Notes: generated by a model not told the origin, from the letters alone. A stretch of 64,000 nucleotides of DNA from Maylandia zebra (GCF_041146795.1 NC_135175.1:27249075-27313074); one strand, 5' to 3'. Numbered from the stretch's first letter, positions 1 through 12,735 are shown. Program-made: numbers and translations.

Positions 1-689
1 CACATAAAAAACTTTCTAGTTGATTCAGGGTGTCTGGAATATCTTTCCGAAGCCATGTCTCTCTCATTATCATGATGTAGTGTGCTGACAGCCAAAAAGC
101 TAATGCTGAAGCTCAGAATGGAGAGGCTAAATCCAGTGGCTGATGTAATATGCCCAAATTTACAGTTGAAATACATGCCTTGTATAAAAATCGAACAAAC
201 AACAACAAAAACTCTGTATTGTACTGTATTAACTGTACAAAGGCTTGACGTTTGCATTGTTTGCTTCAAATAAGAGGTTGGTGATAACATTAGCATAGCT
301 GCTATCTACATGCTAGGTATCATTTCATCTAATTTGTTACTTTAAGAGCATTTGTGTATACCGGTAATTATTTGAGAAATAATATGGCTTGTTGTGAATT
401 TAATTTCCTCCATTCAAGAATTGTTTTTCAGAGTTGTTGAGAGTGATATGTTAGTACTTTATTACTTTCTCTATATGACACTTATAACTAAATTGCAGGT
501 TCAGTCAAGCTAGTTAGCTTTAGCTGATACCTTTAGCACTCCACCTTCACTTGTAAATGTCATGACTGGTAGTTTAGCTCACTGGGTTTCCACATTTGTC
601 TAATCTTCCCTGTTTTATCTAACAAAGGCAAAAATGTCCGAAAAATTATTTAAAAATTATTGTGAAAAAGACAATCTAGACAATCTAGT

Positions 690-745
690 CTAAACCAATA
701 GGTGATGTCACAGTGGTTTTGTCCATCTTTTATGTACAGTATGAT
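690..745. repeat. Short fish interspersed repeat fragment
   Basis: AACCAATAGGTGATGTCACA then TTGTCCATCTTTTATGTACA resembles a common fish repeat. A second fragment (TATGTCCATCTTTTATATAC) lies at 49995-50025. Confidence 0.4.
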
Positions 746-2313
746 ATATATATGAGAGTGCTTTGTTGATTTATTCCATCCGTACCAAGAGTAAAGTCTT
801 AGTTGAAGATTTTATTTTTATTTTACATGTATTATACCCTTTAACAGACACATTCTTTGATAGGAAAACGTTTTTAAAACAAGTGTTATGAAAAAAAACC
901 TAATGATATATGTCCCAATCTGATAAAGTTTATTATTCTGTACCATTGTCCTCTCATGTTGTCAAAAGCGTGTATTTATCCTCTGTTGAAAACAGTCATT
1001 AACAATTTATGATTTTTCTGTTTCTGAGTAATATTTTCTACACACCACAGTCCCCAGCAAAATAATATATTATTAAAGTTATATAATTATGATGAATGTC
1101 TAAAGATGTAAACTGCAGTGGATTAACATGTTCTTATTCTTCATCTTCAAATTTAAAATAAGAAATTGAATAATTCAACGCTTAGCCATTAATTTTGTGC
1201 GTCACAACAGCATATAAAATTTCTTTAAAGCAAAATAATAACGACTCATATTTTATTGCTCACAAAAGTTAATGGTTTTACCACCAGTATTTGATTAAAA
1301 CTGCTTCAGGATGAAATAAAACAAATCTCTGTGTATGATATAGAAAAATGGCTATTTAAAAACACCAATTATCTCTGTTAAAATCTGATAAAGTGGTAAG
1401 AAAACACAAAAAGCAGATGGTACCGCCAATGGAGGTGCAGCCCAGCAGCCGAAGTAAATATAGCACAGACAGCTCAGACGGAGGCCTGAGATCATAAGGC
1501 TTCTATTTCCGCATGACAGGGAGGATGACTGACAGTGTCCGATACAGCAAATTAAACCCACCTGTCTACACTCCTCGTGTGAGTGTAAGCAAGTGAGCGA
1601 CAGAGAATATAAATATAAAGGAGAGGAGGAGGGCAAGAAAGAGATGGATGGGAGTAAGATCAGTGTTTCATTGTGAGCTCGGTGCAGTTTGGCTGCCACC
1701 GTGCCAATAAAAACACAGTCCATCATCTCGACCAGGATGAAATATCCCACCTTGTACAGTGAGTGTATATTTTTGTGTGTGAGTGTGTTTGAGACAGTTT
1801 GACAGTTCATATAAAAACACACTGAAGTCTGGCGTTGTTAACACAGTAATATACCACCACTGTGTTTTTCTGGTTTTGTTGATATATTTGCTGCTCAGCT
1901 ATTGCTTATTGCCGCAGCGTTTCTGCACTAAATTACCCAGATGTCACTTGTCGGTGAAGCGGTGTCAGCACAACTTTGACATCTTTCTCTGTATTTTCTG
2001 CCAATGTCATTTAGGTAGTTACTCATTCGTGCGATCAAGTTCTTTGATTTATTCCAAACTGCTCCTCGAATCGCAAACGTCTTTTTCTTTGCACTGAAAG
2101 ATTTCTTATTTTCCCCTGAAAACACTTAACCTGTCTGCGGGTTTTTAAAACAGCAAATATCTTATGAAATAACTACATATTGAATCATAGTGCAATGGTG
2201 CCTTAAAATCATTTTCCATAAAGGTTCCATCAATACTGCGGCTGCATTTCCCATCAGACTCACTGCAGCATTTTTAAAGGTACATATAGTATATATTTCT
2301 ACTAACGGACACT

Positions 2314-2378
2314 GTGTCACTTACCACAGCTATGCTGATGACACACAGCTTTATACAGTACAGTCTCCTAGAAATATG
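2314..2378 (+). mobile_element. Remnant of a LINE reverse transcriptase
   Basis: One frame encodes YHSYADDTQLY, the catalytic YADD box of non-LTR retrotransposon reverse transcriptases (L2/CR1/Rex-like). Flanking frames are degraded. It lies in an apbb1ip intron. Confidence 0.6.
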
Positions 2379-2699
2379 TGACTGAGCTATTCTGCATATA
2401 GTGCCTGTAACTTTTGTTCAGTTCAACTTAGACTTACCATTAATTAACAGTGACTGAGATTTGAACTTCAGACTCCTTACAGGGTTACTTCCTTTCTGAC
2501 GCTTGTAATAACCAAAATTTACAAAACTGACATAACTTTTCAGTCATTATGAATAAAAATCAGTGACTTGGCCCATAAACTCATTCAGAGAACATTTTAA
2601 AGGTCAAGACTATAGAGTTTTTTGGTGTGACATTATGCTCACATTGATCAAGAACTGTCTCCTGTATTGACCATGATACAACCACCAGTCTGTTACCCC

Positions 2700-3110
2700 T
2701 GACCAGTTAGTGAGTGGCTGTTGGAGGTTGCTGGCTGATAAAATTGGTCACTAAAAACCTCCTCATGATTGCTATAGTTGCCATGGCTGTCCATAGTTTG
2801 CATGTAAGACACTGACTTGTCGAGCAGTAGTAAAATAAAAATTTAAAGTGTAACAGAAACCAGAAATGGAGAATCACCTTCAAGATAAAAGCTAAACTGT
2901 CAACACATTTCAAATTGCACGACGGTTTCTGTTTCTGGTTCACTAATGCTCAGCGGTTACTTAGCAAGTGTTTCCAGACAAGATGGTGTCTTGATGCAAC
3001 CACAGCAATTTGTTACTGACCAAACCAGTCAGGAGCATTTTTTGTCAAACGGTCAGGGAATATGTATCTTTTTCTAGCAACCGATGGTTGTCAGATAATT
3101 TCAGACCGGT
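2700..3110. repeat. Dispersed repeat, copy 1
   Basis: Similar by eye to 37745-38200 in the same order. Both contain TTGGAGGTTGCTGG, CCTCCTnATGATTGCT, an AATTTG/ATATGCGACCAAAC-type segment, and TCAGGGAATATGTAT versus TTAGGGAATATACAT. It has no open frame of its own and is probably a non-autonomous element. Confidence 0.5.
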
Positions 3111-3214
3111 CATCAGACTAAGTCATTTGACCCTAAAAGAAGTTAACACCATCAACATATCACTGTATAGCATCTACTCTATGGTAGCTTACATGCTATA
3201 TTATGGTAACTCAC

Positions 3215-3374
3215 CAAGCTGCAGTTCTGGGTTGGTCTCACATATGCTCCAGTTCACATTGCAGTCACAATGAGACTTCTCAAACATGTTGTCCAGAACT
3301 TCCCTGACATTCTGTCGCTCATCGACCATCAGCGTCTTGGAGCTGCCATCATTCATTAGTACCTTCACCACCAA
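3215..3374 (-). CDS. apbb1ip: apbb1ip coding exon 5 (start of RA domain)
   Basis: A 160-nt exon from a TTTGACAG acceptor to a CTTG/GTGAGT donor. It encodes LVVKVLMNDGSSKTLMVDER and then a stretch with DNMFEKSHCDCNVNW and NPELQL, the N-terminal half of the Ras-associating ubiquitin-like fold. The phase 1 end predicts a following Glu codon, as in the ERFFEDHE motif of the family. I found no such exon between 1 and 3214, so the next intron is longer than 3.2 kb. Confidence 0.93.
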
Positions 3375-6300
3375 CTGTCAAACAGAAAAACACAGCTTTT
3401 TAAATTTTTTTTTTTTTTTTTACCACACAAGCACAAAAAATATCATTCCAGTATATAAAAGTGATGTTTTCTGGTGTTCTTGACACAACTTTAGATTTTA
3501 AAAATTCTATTTTTATGGCAAACTGGATTAGCTTACCTTAGCTTGCCAAAGCAAAAGAGTTAAAGCTCATTTTTACTGTATACTTCTTGTAATCTTTGGA
3601 CAAACAAGCACATTCTTCGTCTTGTGTACAGAACTGCATTCACAGTATTCATAGAAAGCCATTTACAGTATAGATTAGCATTAACTAGATTTAGCCAGCA
3701 TCTTTTAATCTAACTCCCAGCAAGAAACAGAGCAAAAGGTTTAAGTTTAAGGTTTTCAACATGTTGGACAGCAGCAGGTGTAAGACATTAAATCCAGCCT
3801 TTATGCACATGCAGCTTGTTTGCTTGCCAGTTTAATTACAGGATATGCACAGTAAATGGATGTTTCTGTCTCCTAACGTTAGCTTTACTGGAAGACTTCG
3901 AGCATCAGCACTTCTGTCTTCTGATTCGAGCTTTGCTGTAATTTCTTCTTTATTGTCTTTTTGCAGTCTTAGCACCTCACTCAGAGTGTTGGATGAGATT
4001 AATTTTGCCCCAGAGCAAAGCATTTTTCCCCCTGCAGGCTCATGTGGTTTCACAATTCCTCTCATCTGGTAAGAAATCCTGCTTTGGAAAAGCTGAGGAG
4101 TTTCACAGCACTAAGGTCAGCCAGTTGCTTGCTTTTTGTCATAAAAATGGGGGTTTCAGAGATGTTATCACAAAAGGATTTAGAGCTTCAGGTCACAAGT
4201 CACTCAGTTTCACCCTCCCTTGAAAAACAGTCGGGTTTTGACATGTGGTTGAATGAACTATCGCTGGAAATTTAATTTTCCTCCTAGCACTTCCTCTCCC
4301 CAAGATGCTATCTTATAAAAAATATCCCCAAACATGCTAAGAAACCAGTGGGCTTATCTGAAACTTGTGGTCCTCTGACCACTTTCTGCTGAAATTCCTG
4401 GAAGTGCACCTGGCACTTCTGTATCTCTTCTATGAACCCAGAGACACACATCCATATGAAAGTGGCCCGTGTTTCCTCAGCTTCCACACGCACACATGGC
4501 TTTTTAGAAAAAGTTCCTTTTTAGTTTTCACTTCTAAGAATTTGTAACTACCATCTTAACAGGGAACTAGGTCACTGCGAAGAGCCAAATCACGAGTAAA
4601 AGAGTAAAACTTGGCAGTCGTATCAGTCACAGTCATCTATGATAAAAGAATGGCATGCCATCTGCGTGAAACTAGTTTGGTTTTGTGTAAAAATTGCTGC
4701 TCTGGAAGTGTAGCTTTGCATGCAAGAACACATGTCTGAGCTTTTGAATGCTGCTTTGAAGATGAGAAAGTGTCCACATATCACCCCCAAACAGGAAACC
4801 ACGCTGTCCTGCGGGATGTTGGCTGGATGAAAGTAACCATCCATTACTGTGATTGATGGCTCTTCCAAAAGAGAAAAAAGGAAAGGAAACCCATGCTATG
4901 TTTGACCATTAACTCTTTTACAGTAATGTTCAGGTAGCTGTAATTCTATACGTCTCTACTCTTGCCAGTGGACGTCAGCTCAGAGGGCAAAACAAGAAGT
5001 CGGTGTTTGCTTGTCTTACCTTTTTAACTTTAGCTTCCTTTAGTTTCTCAAGAGCGAGTTTGATTTTGTCTGCCTTCATCTGCGCCTCGATCTCCTCCTG
5101 AATAAGATGTGCACAGGGATGAGATGGTACATGGTCGTCAACTTTTTTTTTTTTTTTTAGAAAAGTACAATGTAAGCACCAAAAAGAAAATTAACAAACT
5201 TCACAATCATAAAGAAAATGTGTTAATTCACTTTTTAACAGACTGACGACCTATTTAGGGTGTATCCTGCTATAATCTGGTATTTGTTCGACAATATACA
5301 ATTTCAAGGAAAACAGTTTTTAATTTAAAATAAAGGTTGCCAAAAATTCCTTTCTTATCATATAAAGTGAGTCACAACAAAAAATATTGCAGTTTTGTAA
5401 CAAAAAAAAAAAGAAAGAAAAAGAAAAAAGGAAAGCATGAGACATCTCTGTGAGTCATTTTTAAATTTTTAACAGGGCTAATGATGAGGAGGGGGATATT
5501 GTACATCAAAGGTGTAAAACACAAAGTTCCCAGCAGACAACTCTTACTTAATTGCATTATGTAGTATTACTCCATATAATGACACTCTATGGGGTGTTCT
5601 GAGGTTAACAACATGTGTAGGTTAATGAGATTACTGCAGTTCACTTGAACTAGGAGCAACCTCAGTGACGCACTCTCAAGGTGTGATTCAATGTGAAAAT
5701 GACCCACTAGATCATTTATGAATACTGTTATGACTTATAGCTCATTTTACTGTAAGGCAGAACGTAACATCTGTGCGAATAAGAGCATGTAAAGTATATC
5801 TTCACCTTTAAATGAAGCAAAGCTCAACACTAGTACACCAGTACCACCACTGGAAGCTCAGAAAATGGAGCTTTCTATTATTATCTACTGCTGTAAAACT
5901 GTTTACTTTAACAAAACCACAATCTCTTCCAAACACTAGTCAAGTGTTTGGGGGCTGAGCCTATCATCCCACCTAGGTCCTACTTTCAAGTGGAACCACT
6001 CCTATGTGTAGCCTCAGGTGTGTTTACATGTGTGGATTCAGGCCTTAGAAACAATACACAACGTGATTGTTTGGTTAGAGACCTTTGTGACTCATTAGTG
6101 ACCGACTCAAAGTCTTTTTCCATAGAACCAGTTCCAGTCAGCTCTATAGCTCTCATCATTATACATCATTTAGGAGGTTTATGTTGCATAAAGCTGTATA
6201 CAGATCCAATGATTAGGGTTAACTTTTCTGGCTGCTGTTTGTGGCTTCATATTTCACTGTGCAAAGACAGTCGTATCTGTGTCAAAAAGAAAGTAATGAC

Positions 6301-9300
6301 ACGTACTTCTAGTTTGCAGAAAGGGTCCCAAGGGCGAGTCAGAAGATCAAACTCTAGCAAGTCTATCTCTGTGATGTAGCACTTCAACATTTTTCAAGAG
6401 GTGTAATGTCTTGTTTTCACTTCATCCCCTCTTGTGTGGGTGTTGAAATCTCCATGCAAGACTTCCATCTCGGACATTAAATCCTACCTGCTAGATCTCA
6501 ATTAACTGTTTTCTCCAGATGCAATCACCCGTGAAAATCCTGACTGACTGCAACTTTAATGAACTCGTCCACGTCTACCTTACAGTGACGCACTCGCTGC
6601 CTCAGCACAGCTGGTGTTTTTACCTCAGACAGATGAGGTAACAACCTCTGCTAAAGCAATAAGCTCCCGTCTACCTCCCCCCCCCCTCCCCCCCTCCAAA
6701 ACTGTCACATCTTACCTCCCTTACTCCAAGCCCAACCTTTGCTATCGATCCTGTTACACTTTTCTCATTGCCGTATGTGTTTGATCTGTTCCAGACAGAC
6801 CCTCGGCTGTTTCGCCTCACACGTCTCTGTAACTGTAACAGATGCCTCCATCCAGGAACGACTTTGCTATGATCTCACCGTTAAGAGCAATACCACTCTT
6901 CCAGGTTTCACAAAAACATACAAAACTCATCTTAAATTTATGTGCTAGAAACTGGTGATGTTTTTGTTGTAAAACTGTCTTGTCACGCATGGCTTATAAA
7001 GCATTTACTCATGGTAAACCAAGACATGCGCAAATAAAAGAAAGATTGTGACGTTGTTGATTCGTTCTACCAGGAGCTCAACAAACGGTTCTTCCTTCTG
7101 ACCTGTGGCACTGCCCTCGAAACTAGCTCTCTCAAGCCTTGATTAATGCTCTGGTTTAAACTTGCAGAATTGCTGCATGTGGGCTCACTCACCGTTGTGG
7201 GCTTTGCACCAGAAGGAGGTGGAGGTGCTAAAGAGGAGGCAGCAGAAGGGACAGGAGTGCTAACATTGCTGCTTCTGCTTCCTGCAGATGACGGTGAAAT
7301 GTGCGATGGGGCAGGTTCGATGCTCAGGCCCTTGGGCGGTGGTGGGAAGTCTGGTTGAGACGCTGACGGTGCCTTCAAGCATTCTATCTCTGTTGCCAAT
7401 TTCTCTTCCGTTGCATTGAGGTCAGCCATCAAATCGGCCATGAGTGCGTCCAAGTCATTGCCCTCCAGTTCATGAAGGGACTCTGGTGAGCAGAAACATT
7501 TTGTCAGGAAGTAACTCAATAGAGAATATTGTTGGATAGAATTTCCTTTTGTTCCTTTTTCAAAGTAATTTGCCTTTTTTCCCTAATTATGAAGAACTTT
7601 CCTTTTTTGAACAAGTTCCCCTTTCAGTTATGTTTTATTAAACAAAGTCAATGAAAGGAGTTCTTTCATTTTATTCCTCATTCATGTTCCCAATATTGCT
7701 CCACTGAGGAATCAAGTTTCAGAATTCAGTAGAGGAAGCAACAGTTTCGTCTGCATGCAAATTTTAGTTTTGCTTTTTGTAGGCTGTCCTGTATTTAGAT
7801 TCCTCAAAGCATTATTAAGTTAACACATTTATAAAGAAAAGTAACTGTATGTTATAGACCAGTCAAAAATAATTTGCCTTTGCTGATTTGGAGCGAGTGC
7901 AACCTGGATTACTTTATTTTGGCTTAAAGTTACTTCTATGAAAAGAGTCCAGCTCTGAGGCCATTCTCACTTAACTAATGTGTGTGACTGTGGCTTTTCA
8001 AGGTAAGGGTTGCAGCTCTGGAGAACTGCTCATCACAGGAAACCAAAGACAATAAATAAATCTTACTATAATAATTGTATTGTTAGTAATTGAGTGTTGA
8101 GCTCTGTATGACCATTTATTATTTATGTATCTCCCCCTAATAACTAGGCCAGTCTGCATAAACATCATCCCACACAGAGCAATTATAGCATCTAGTCTGA
8201 TGTTGCGTTTACAATTACAATTGCATTAACGGTCGCTAAAGTTTGCATTCGAGACAGAATTTTGTTCGACTCACTGCTAACTACAGATACCATTATTTGA
8301 AAAATAATGGCATGTACTTATTCAACTATCTTTGTGGGATCATGTGAGGATCAAACTGATAACATATCAAAATTTCTTTGACCAACCCCCTTTTTTTCCG
8401 AGTATTTTTTACACCTCTGCCTAAGGATTAAAACATTTCAGGAGGCCCCTGACCCCTTATCTTATCTAATCTTGTCTTGTCTTGTCTTATCTTAATATAG
8501 AAATACGTTAAGGTTAGATTAAAACTTTTGCACATTGTTTTGATGGTTAAATTTGTAGCCAAATACATATGTGTGTTGATGGTGAGATTGAACCCTACAC
8601 ACAGAGTGGAGCAGGCAACTTTTAGCAACCCTTTAGCGCAAATGTGAAAGCACCTTATTTAATCTACCTCTCACTCTGTGCTGCACGTACTCTGGTCCCC
8701 AGTAATACATTTGCTAAGTTTAAAGTGGATGGCATTAACAGTTTGCACTCGTGCATTTGGGCACAGCCTTACTGAGCTGCAAGAGCGCATGTAGATTATA
8801 GTCTTTTATAAAACATAGCCATTTGTTGTGATTGATAGTTTATTTATATCAAGGACATTTTCCATTTGCAAAGCCCTTCAAGGCAGGCATTTGTTATAAA
8901 GTGCTGCACAGCCTATCAACTCACTCTAACAAGATTTAATGGCATTTACAATGAACGAAGAAAAAGGGAAAGTTAAATGCTAACACCAGCTGATATTGTG
9001 ACCTTGTTCTAACATTATTGCAGCTTTTTTTTTTTTTTAGCTTATTAAAGCCAGAGGCAAACAGTGAGTAATTAGACTTTAATCTGTGCCCTCAGTTGCC
9101 AGGAAGTGCACCTTTTCTATTTTTTATTTTGTGTATTTCCATGCTACTTCTTGTTAATTTGAGCAAGCACACGACACATCCCACCCTTGCACAACTCGGG
9201 TGTTGACACTGCACAAAAGCTCAACGCCCAGCTCTTTGTAGTGTTTCCACACATAATGTCAAAATGTGAAGTCACCATTCAGGTCAGTGAAGCCGATGGA

Positions 9301-10796
9301 GTAGTTGACTTCCTTCTTTGTGTTGGAGAGAGCTTCAGGGGGCACCGTTTCCTCTCCAAGACTCTGAGACAAAGAATGAAGAAAGCAGTGTGGTTGTAAG
9401 AACGCAAATACAATTTCTGCACAGCTAAAATACTTCCCCACCCCCCACCGCAGAGGAGCACACTTTCATGTTTGAGCGCTCTGAAACCAAACTGTTCTAA
9501 AGCATTATGTCAGAGGACAGAGTTGTATTTTTTTTCTTTTGGGGGGCAAGAGTGAGAGTGTACCCACTGCATGAACAACATGACACCCCATCTTGGAAGA
9601 ACTGAGATGGAAAACATTAAAGTGATCAATGGGGTTTTTTACTAAGAGGGAGAAAAAAAAGGCGTAATCTTTACTCGGTTGGGTTTTGCCATTTAACCCA
9701 CCCTTCCAGAAAATGGTGGTATTTATGGTTCTTACATGACCACAAAGTGTGTTTCGTCTCAGTCACGAACATCTCAGTTAAGGATGGTGGGTTTTTGTTA
9801 CTTTGTCATCTTCTCTGAAGAAGAAAAGTATCTCTAAGTCCTTAGGCGAGATAATTAATCACGGGCAGCTTGAACAAAAAAATTTATTTTTGTCTATGTG
9901 CTGCATGAACATTGAGATTTATGCCTTTCATTAACAGAAAATGTGGTAGTGGCACAAGCTCCTCTGCTACTTTTTATTGGTATCATATTAAATCCTGTCA
10001 TGTTTAATACATTCTATACAACATAATTTAAATATATTTAAATTTAAATGGAGAAAAAGAGATGAAAACGTGACACCCGCTTATTTCAGATATTGGAAAC
10101 TGGAGGAAAAAAGAAGCAGAAAAATGTATCTTCAGGGTGCGCCTGGGTACGCGTCATCCACTCATTCTTTCCTCTTTCAGTTCTTGGTTTTGTCTTTGTT
10201 TTATTTTGTTGTCACAGCTACAACTTGTCTAGCTGGCAATCGTGGCTCAAGAGTTGGGCGTTCATCTTGTAATCGGAAGGTTGCCGGTTCGAGCCCCGGC
10301 TCTGACAGTCTTGGTCGTTGTGTCCTTGGGCAAGACACTTCACCCTAACCCTACTGATGGTGGTCAGAGGGCCCGGTGGTGCCAGTGTCCAGCAGCCTTG
10401 CCTCTGTCAGTGCGCCCCAGGGCGGCTGTGGCTACAATGTAGCTTGCCATCACCTGTGTGTGTGACTGGGTGGATGATTGTGTACAGTGTAAAGCGCTTT
10501 GGGGTCCTTAGGACCAAGTAAAGCGCTATACAAATACAGACCATTTACCATTTGTAAATTGCTATACACACCAGAACGGACAGGAGCTATCACATTATTC
10601 ATCCACTGAAAATTACCTACATATTCAATGTTTGTGTTTTGAAAAGATGGCTCTAAGGGTATTTTGTGCTATAAAGCAACAAGAATAGAATAAGTATATA
10701 GAACAATATATAGGCAAACAATGGCTGGTAAGTCACCTGGGTGAGGAGGTCCATCTCCCCCAGCATGGCGCTGAACATGGCGTCAATGTCGTCCAT
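3215..10796 (-). CDS. apbb1ip: Amyloid beta precursor protein-binding family B member 1-interacting protein (RIAM), 5' coding part
   Basis: RIAM is a cytoplasmic adaptor that binds Rap1-GTP through RA-PH domains and recruits talin to activate integrins. Coding exons in transcript order are 10796-10737, 9363-9276, 7482-7193, 5097-5020 and 3374-3215, giving 60+88+290+78+160 nt. All junctions keep frame and carry AG/GT signals, for 225 codons plus one base. Residues 1-20 (MDDIDAMFSAMLGEMDLLTQ) match the first talin-binding helix of vertebrate RIAM. Residues about 38-64 (YSIGFTDLNE then DLDALMADL) match the second. A proline-rich stretch (PPPP twice) follows, then a charged helix at 147-172 and the start of the RA domain at 173-225. 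The rest of the RA domain, the PH domain and the proline-rich tail lie beyond the left edge. The start is the first ATG after a CACCAG acceptor-like sequence, so an upstream non-coding exon is likely. Identification rests on remembered family sequence but is strong. Confidence 0.93.
5020..5097 (-). CDS. apbb1ip: apbb1ip coding exon 4
   Basis: A 78-nt phase 0-0 exon, from a TTATTCAG acceptor to an AAG/GTAAGA donor. It encodes a charged helix that includes MKADKIKLALEKLKEAKVKK, the conserved segment immediately before the RA domain of RIAM and lamellipodin. Confidence 0.92.
6676..6701 (+). repeat. C-rich tract
   Basis: A stretch of C runs (CCTCCCCCCCCCCTCCCCCC) in apbb1ip intron 3. On the apbb1ip transcript it is G-rich. 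Confidence 0.85.
7193..7482 (-). CDS. apbb1ip: apbb1ip coding exon 3
   Basis: A 290-nt exon between a CTCACCAG acceptor and an ACG/GTGAGT donor. It starts with ESLHELEGNDLDALMADL, very close to vertebrate RIAM. A Ser/Pro/Ala-rich linker with two PPPP tracts follows. The linker diverges from the mammalian one that I recall, as expected for a disordered region. Confidence 0.9.
8456..8496 (+). repeat. Degenerate (CTTGT/CTTAT)n pentamer tract
   Basis: Tandem CTTAT and CTTGT pentamers in apbb1ip intron 2. Confidence 0.8.
9276..9363 (-). CDS. apbb1ip: apbb1ip coding exon 2
   Basis: An 88-nt exon running from a TGTCTCAG acceptor to an AATG/GTGACT donor, leaving phase 1. It encodes SLGEETVPPEALSNTKKEV and then NYSIGFTDLN, which begins the second talin-binding segment. 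The split codon G|AG restores the Glu of the DLNES motif in the next exon, which confirms the junction. Confidence 0.9.
9364..10736 (-). other. apbb1ip: apbb1ip intron 1
   Basis: An intron of 1.4 kb whose only recognisable content is the SINE at 10238-10552, oriented against the gene. Confidence 0.7.
10238..10552 (+). mobile_element. tRNA-derived SINE (AFC-like cichlid type)
   Basis: The 5' part looks like a tRNA with RNA polymerase III promoter boxes: A box TGGCTCAAGAGTTGG (10243-10257) and B box GGTTCGAGCC (10286-10295). The 3' part has the tail AAAGCGCTTTGGGGTCCTTA and then AAGCGCTATACAAATACAG. I recall this structure from African cichlid SINEs. It lies in apbb1ip intron 1, opposite to the gene. 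It is not a functional tRNA gene, because no acceptor stem is closed. Confidence 0.8.
10737..10796 (-). CDS. apbb1ip: apbb1ip coding exon 1 (talin-binding site 1)
   Basis: Twenty codons from ATG to CAG, ending at a GTGACT donor. The peptide has the DIDxMFSxxLGEMDLLTQ pattern of the N-terminal talin-binding helix of RIAM. The sequence just before the ATG reads TTCTTTCACCAG on the minus strand. The exon may therefore be spliced to an upstream untranslated exon that I cannot place. Confidence 0.9.
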
Positions 10797-11954
10797 CTGG
10801 TGAAAGAATCAATAGAATAATCAGATATAGAAATTATCATTATTTTCAATGTGAAAAAATATAATATTTATAATATGTATTAATGAGCTGCACTGAATAA
10901 TGAAGATGAAACAGACGGTATGTCCATTTGCATGGTTAAAGGCAAGTGCAGGCAGTGAGTGCTGATACAGTGCTGCTACTTTGCTGTGAAGTATTTGCAG
11001 ATGTAATACGTTTCCCCAGGTTACGCTATATTGCGAAACATGTCCAACCCAGACTTGAAGGAACAAAGTGTGTATGCATAACTGCAGGCAGTCATTATTT
11101 GCCATAACATGTTGTCTCTTGTTGGAGCAAGTGAGTGAAGCAGCGAGTAAATATTATGTTGCCTTTTTTGTCATATTCAGAGTTGACGTTTTTATGCTGT
11201 GTCCTTTAGTAATCTGGATTTTGAAATCATGCTTCGTGTTGTATGATCAGTGTTTGTTTGAATCATTATACGAAGAAGAAGAAAAAACTGCATGCAACAT
11301 TATGATGCCTAAGGAAAGTGGAAGAGCATAAAGTATGCAAGCTTCCACAATGTGCTTAGCTCGAAATTGCTCTTAACTGCTGATCAAGTTTCAAAATGGA
11401 CTCATACATCAGGCTGGTACAGATTTATATACATCCCCCATTGTGGATGGATGAAGCAAAATGTCAGGATAATGAAGGTTATGTTTTTCATTTTAAGCAG
11501 AGTAACAGCCCGAGGAGCCACCGTGGTCACTGTGCCTTTTTTGAAAACCACTCCGAAAGCCTCGCTTGAGATTTACATTCGTAATTATGCACAGTAGGCC
11601 GTCTCCCCTGCACGTATTATTTGAAGCCTCTTTTCTCAAAGCAAATGTTATGATGGTCTGGAATGTGCAGTCAAAACAGAGTCCCTGTTTTCATATGCTG
11701 GTACGTGAGTGGTACCACAGAAACACTGAAGGTGTCAGTGGGAGTTCATCCAGTTAAAGTGGTGCTAATGGTAGCTTACTTTATATTGCTTACATGTGGG
11801 CTCTCCTAATTCTTCTGCTTCTAGTATAGCATGTTTCTGATAATGACCACTGTACTGCAAATGAAGTGCAGCCGATAAATCAATGAATTATAGAACCATC
11901 TTTTCTAATCTAATAACTTTATGACTTTATCAGTCTCTCATTGATAAAGATGCA

Positions 11955-12735
11955 ACTTTGGCTCACTCTTCTTTACATCAATGCTTCAGTTCTTTGAGTT
12001 TGAAGACACTCATTTATGCACCGCTCTCTTAAGATCTCGCATTTCCATCGACTTGAGGTCTGGACTTTGACTGGGTCTTTGCAACACCTTGATTCTTTTC
12101 TTTTGCAGCCATTCTGTTGTAGATTTGGTGCTGTGCTCTGGATCTTTGTCCTATTTCAAGGCAAAATTCGAGCCAAGCTTCATGTGTCAGACAGATGGCC
12201 TCACACACTCGATCATATTTCTGTATACAGAGTGGTTTGTTCAGATGCAAATTTTCTAAACTAAACAGTGCTGCCATGCTGTTTTTAAATAGAACATGCT
12301 TTCTCCTGGAAACCCATGCAAACAAGTCTTCTGCTAACTTATGCTAACTGACATGCTAACTGAGGTAGAGTTTGAGGTGTAGCTCTTTTTGGAGTTTCTC
12401 TGAGTATTGCATGATCTGACCTCAGGGTGATGGTTTCCTGGGAAGATTATTCAAACGATCCCCTTGTGAATAATCTTTCTCACTGTAGATTGATGGACTT
12501 CAGAGTGTGTGGAAACGGCCTTGTAACCTTTCACAAACTAAAGGACAATTAAACAACTGCTTCTTTAAGATGACCGTTGATGTCTTTTTTCCCTTGGCAT
12601 TGCATTAACACAAACCTGAAGAGTTCAGATCTGCTTTTGTAGACATGCTCCTACTTGCTCATGATCAGTTAATCAAATGCATTTGGTTAGCAGCACCTGG
12701 CTGCTACTTCTTAAGAGGATAGTGGTAGTGGCCTA
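11955..12735 (-). mobile_element. Internally deleted Tc1/mariner-type transposon
   Basis: Blocks such as AACACCTTGATTCTTTTCTT, TTCTGTTGTAGATTTG, GAATAATCTTTCTCACTGTA and CAGCACCTGGCTGCTACTT match, from memory, a common fish Tc1-like family in reverse orientation. The middle of the transposase is missing and the remaining frames are broken. It lies upstream of apbb1ip. Confidence 0.65.

Larger units (their letters stand above)
1..3214 (-). other. apbb1ip: apbb1ip intron 5, partial
   Basis: AT-rich intron running off the left edge. It holds a short interspersed-repeat fragment (690-745), a reverse-transcriptase remnant (2314-2378) and a dispersed repeat (2700-3110). I looked for the next RA-domain exon (ERFFEDHE-like) and did not find it. 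Confidence 0.7.
3375..9275 (-). other. apbb1ip: apbb1ip introns 4, 3 and 2 (3375-5019, 5098-7192, 7483-9275)
   Basis: Between exons 2 and 5 the intronic DNA has simple tracts (C-rich 6676-6701, pentamers 8456-8496) and no frame with family resemblance. An extra small exon between exons 3 and 4 is not excluded, because the mammalian linker is longer here. Confidence 0.6.

Noticed and set aside
1352..1822. A 156-codon minus-strand open frame
   Set aside because: Low-complexity Ser/Leu/Cys-rich peptide with no family resemblance, inside an apbb1ip intron. It is consistent with chance.
5948..6379. A 143-codon plus-strand open frame
   Set aside because: Antisense to apbb1ip in an intron, with no codon bias and no recognisable domain.
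10238..10310. A possible tRNA gene
   Set aside because: A and B boxes are present, but the cloverleaf and acceptor stem do not close and a SINE tail follows, so it is the head of a SINE.
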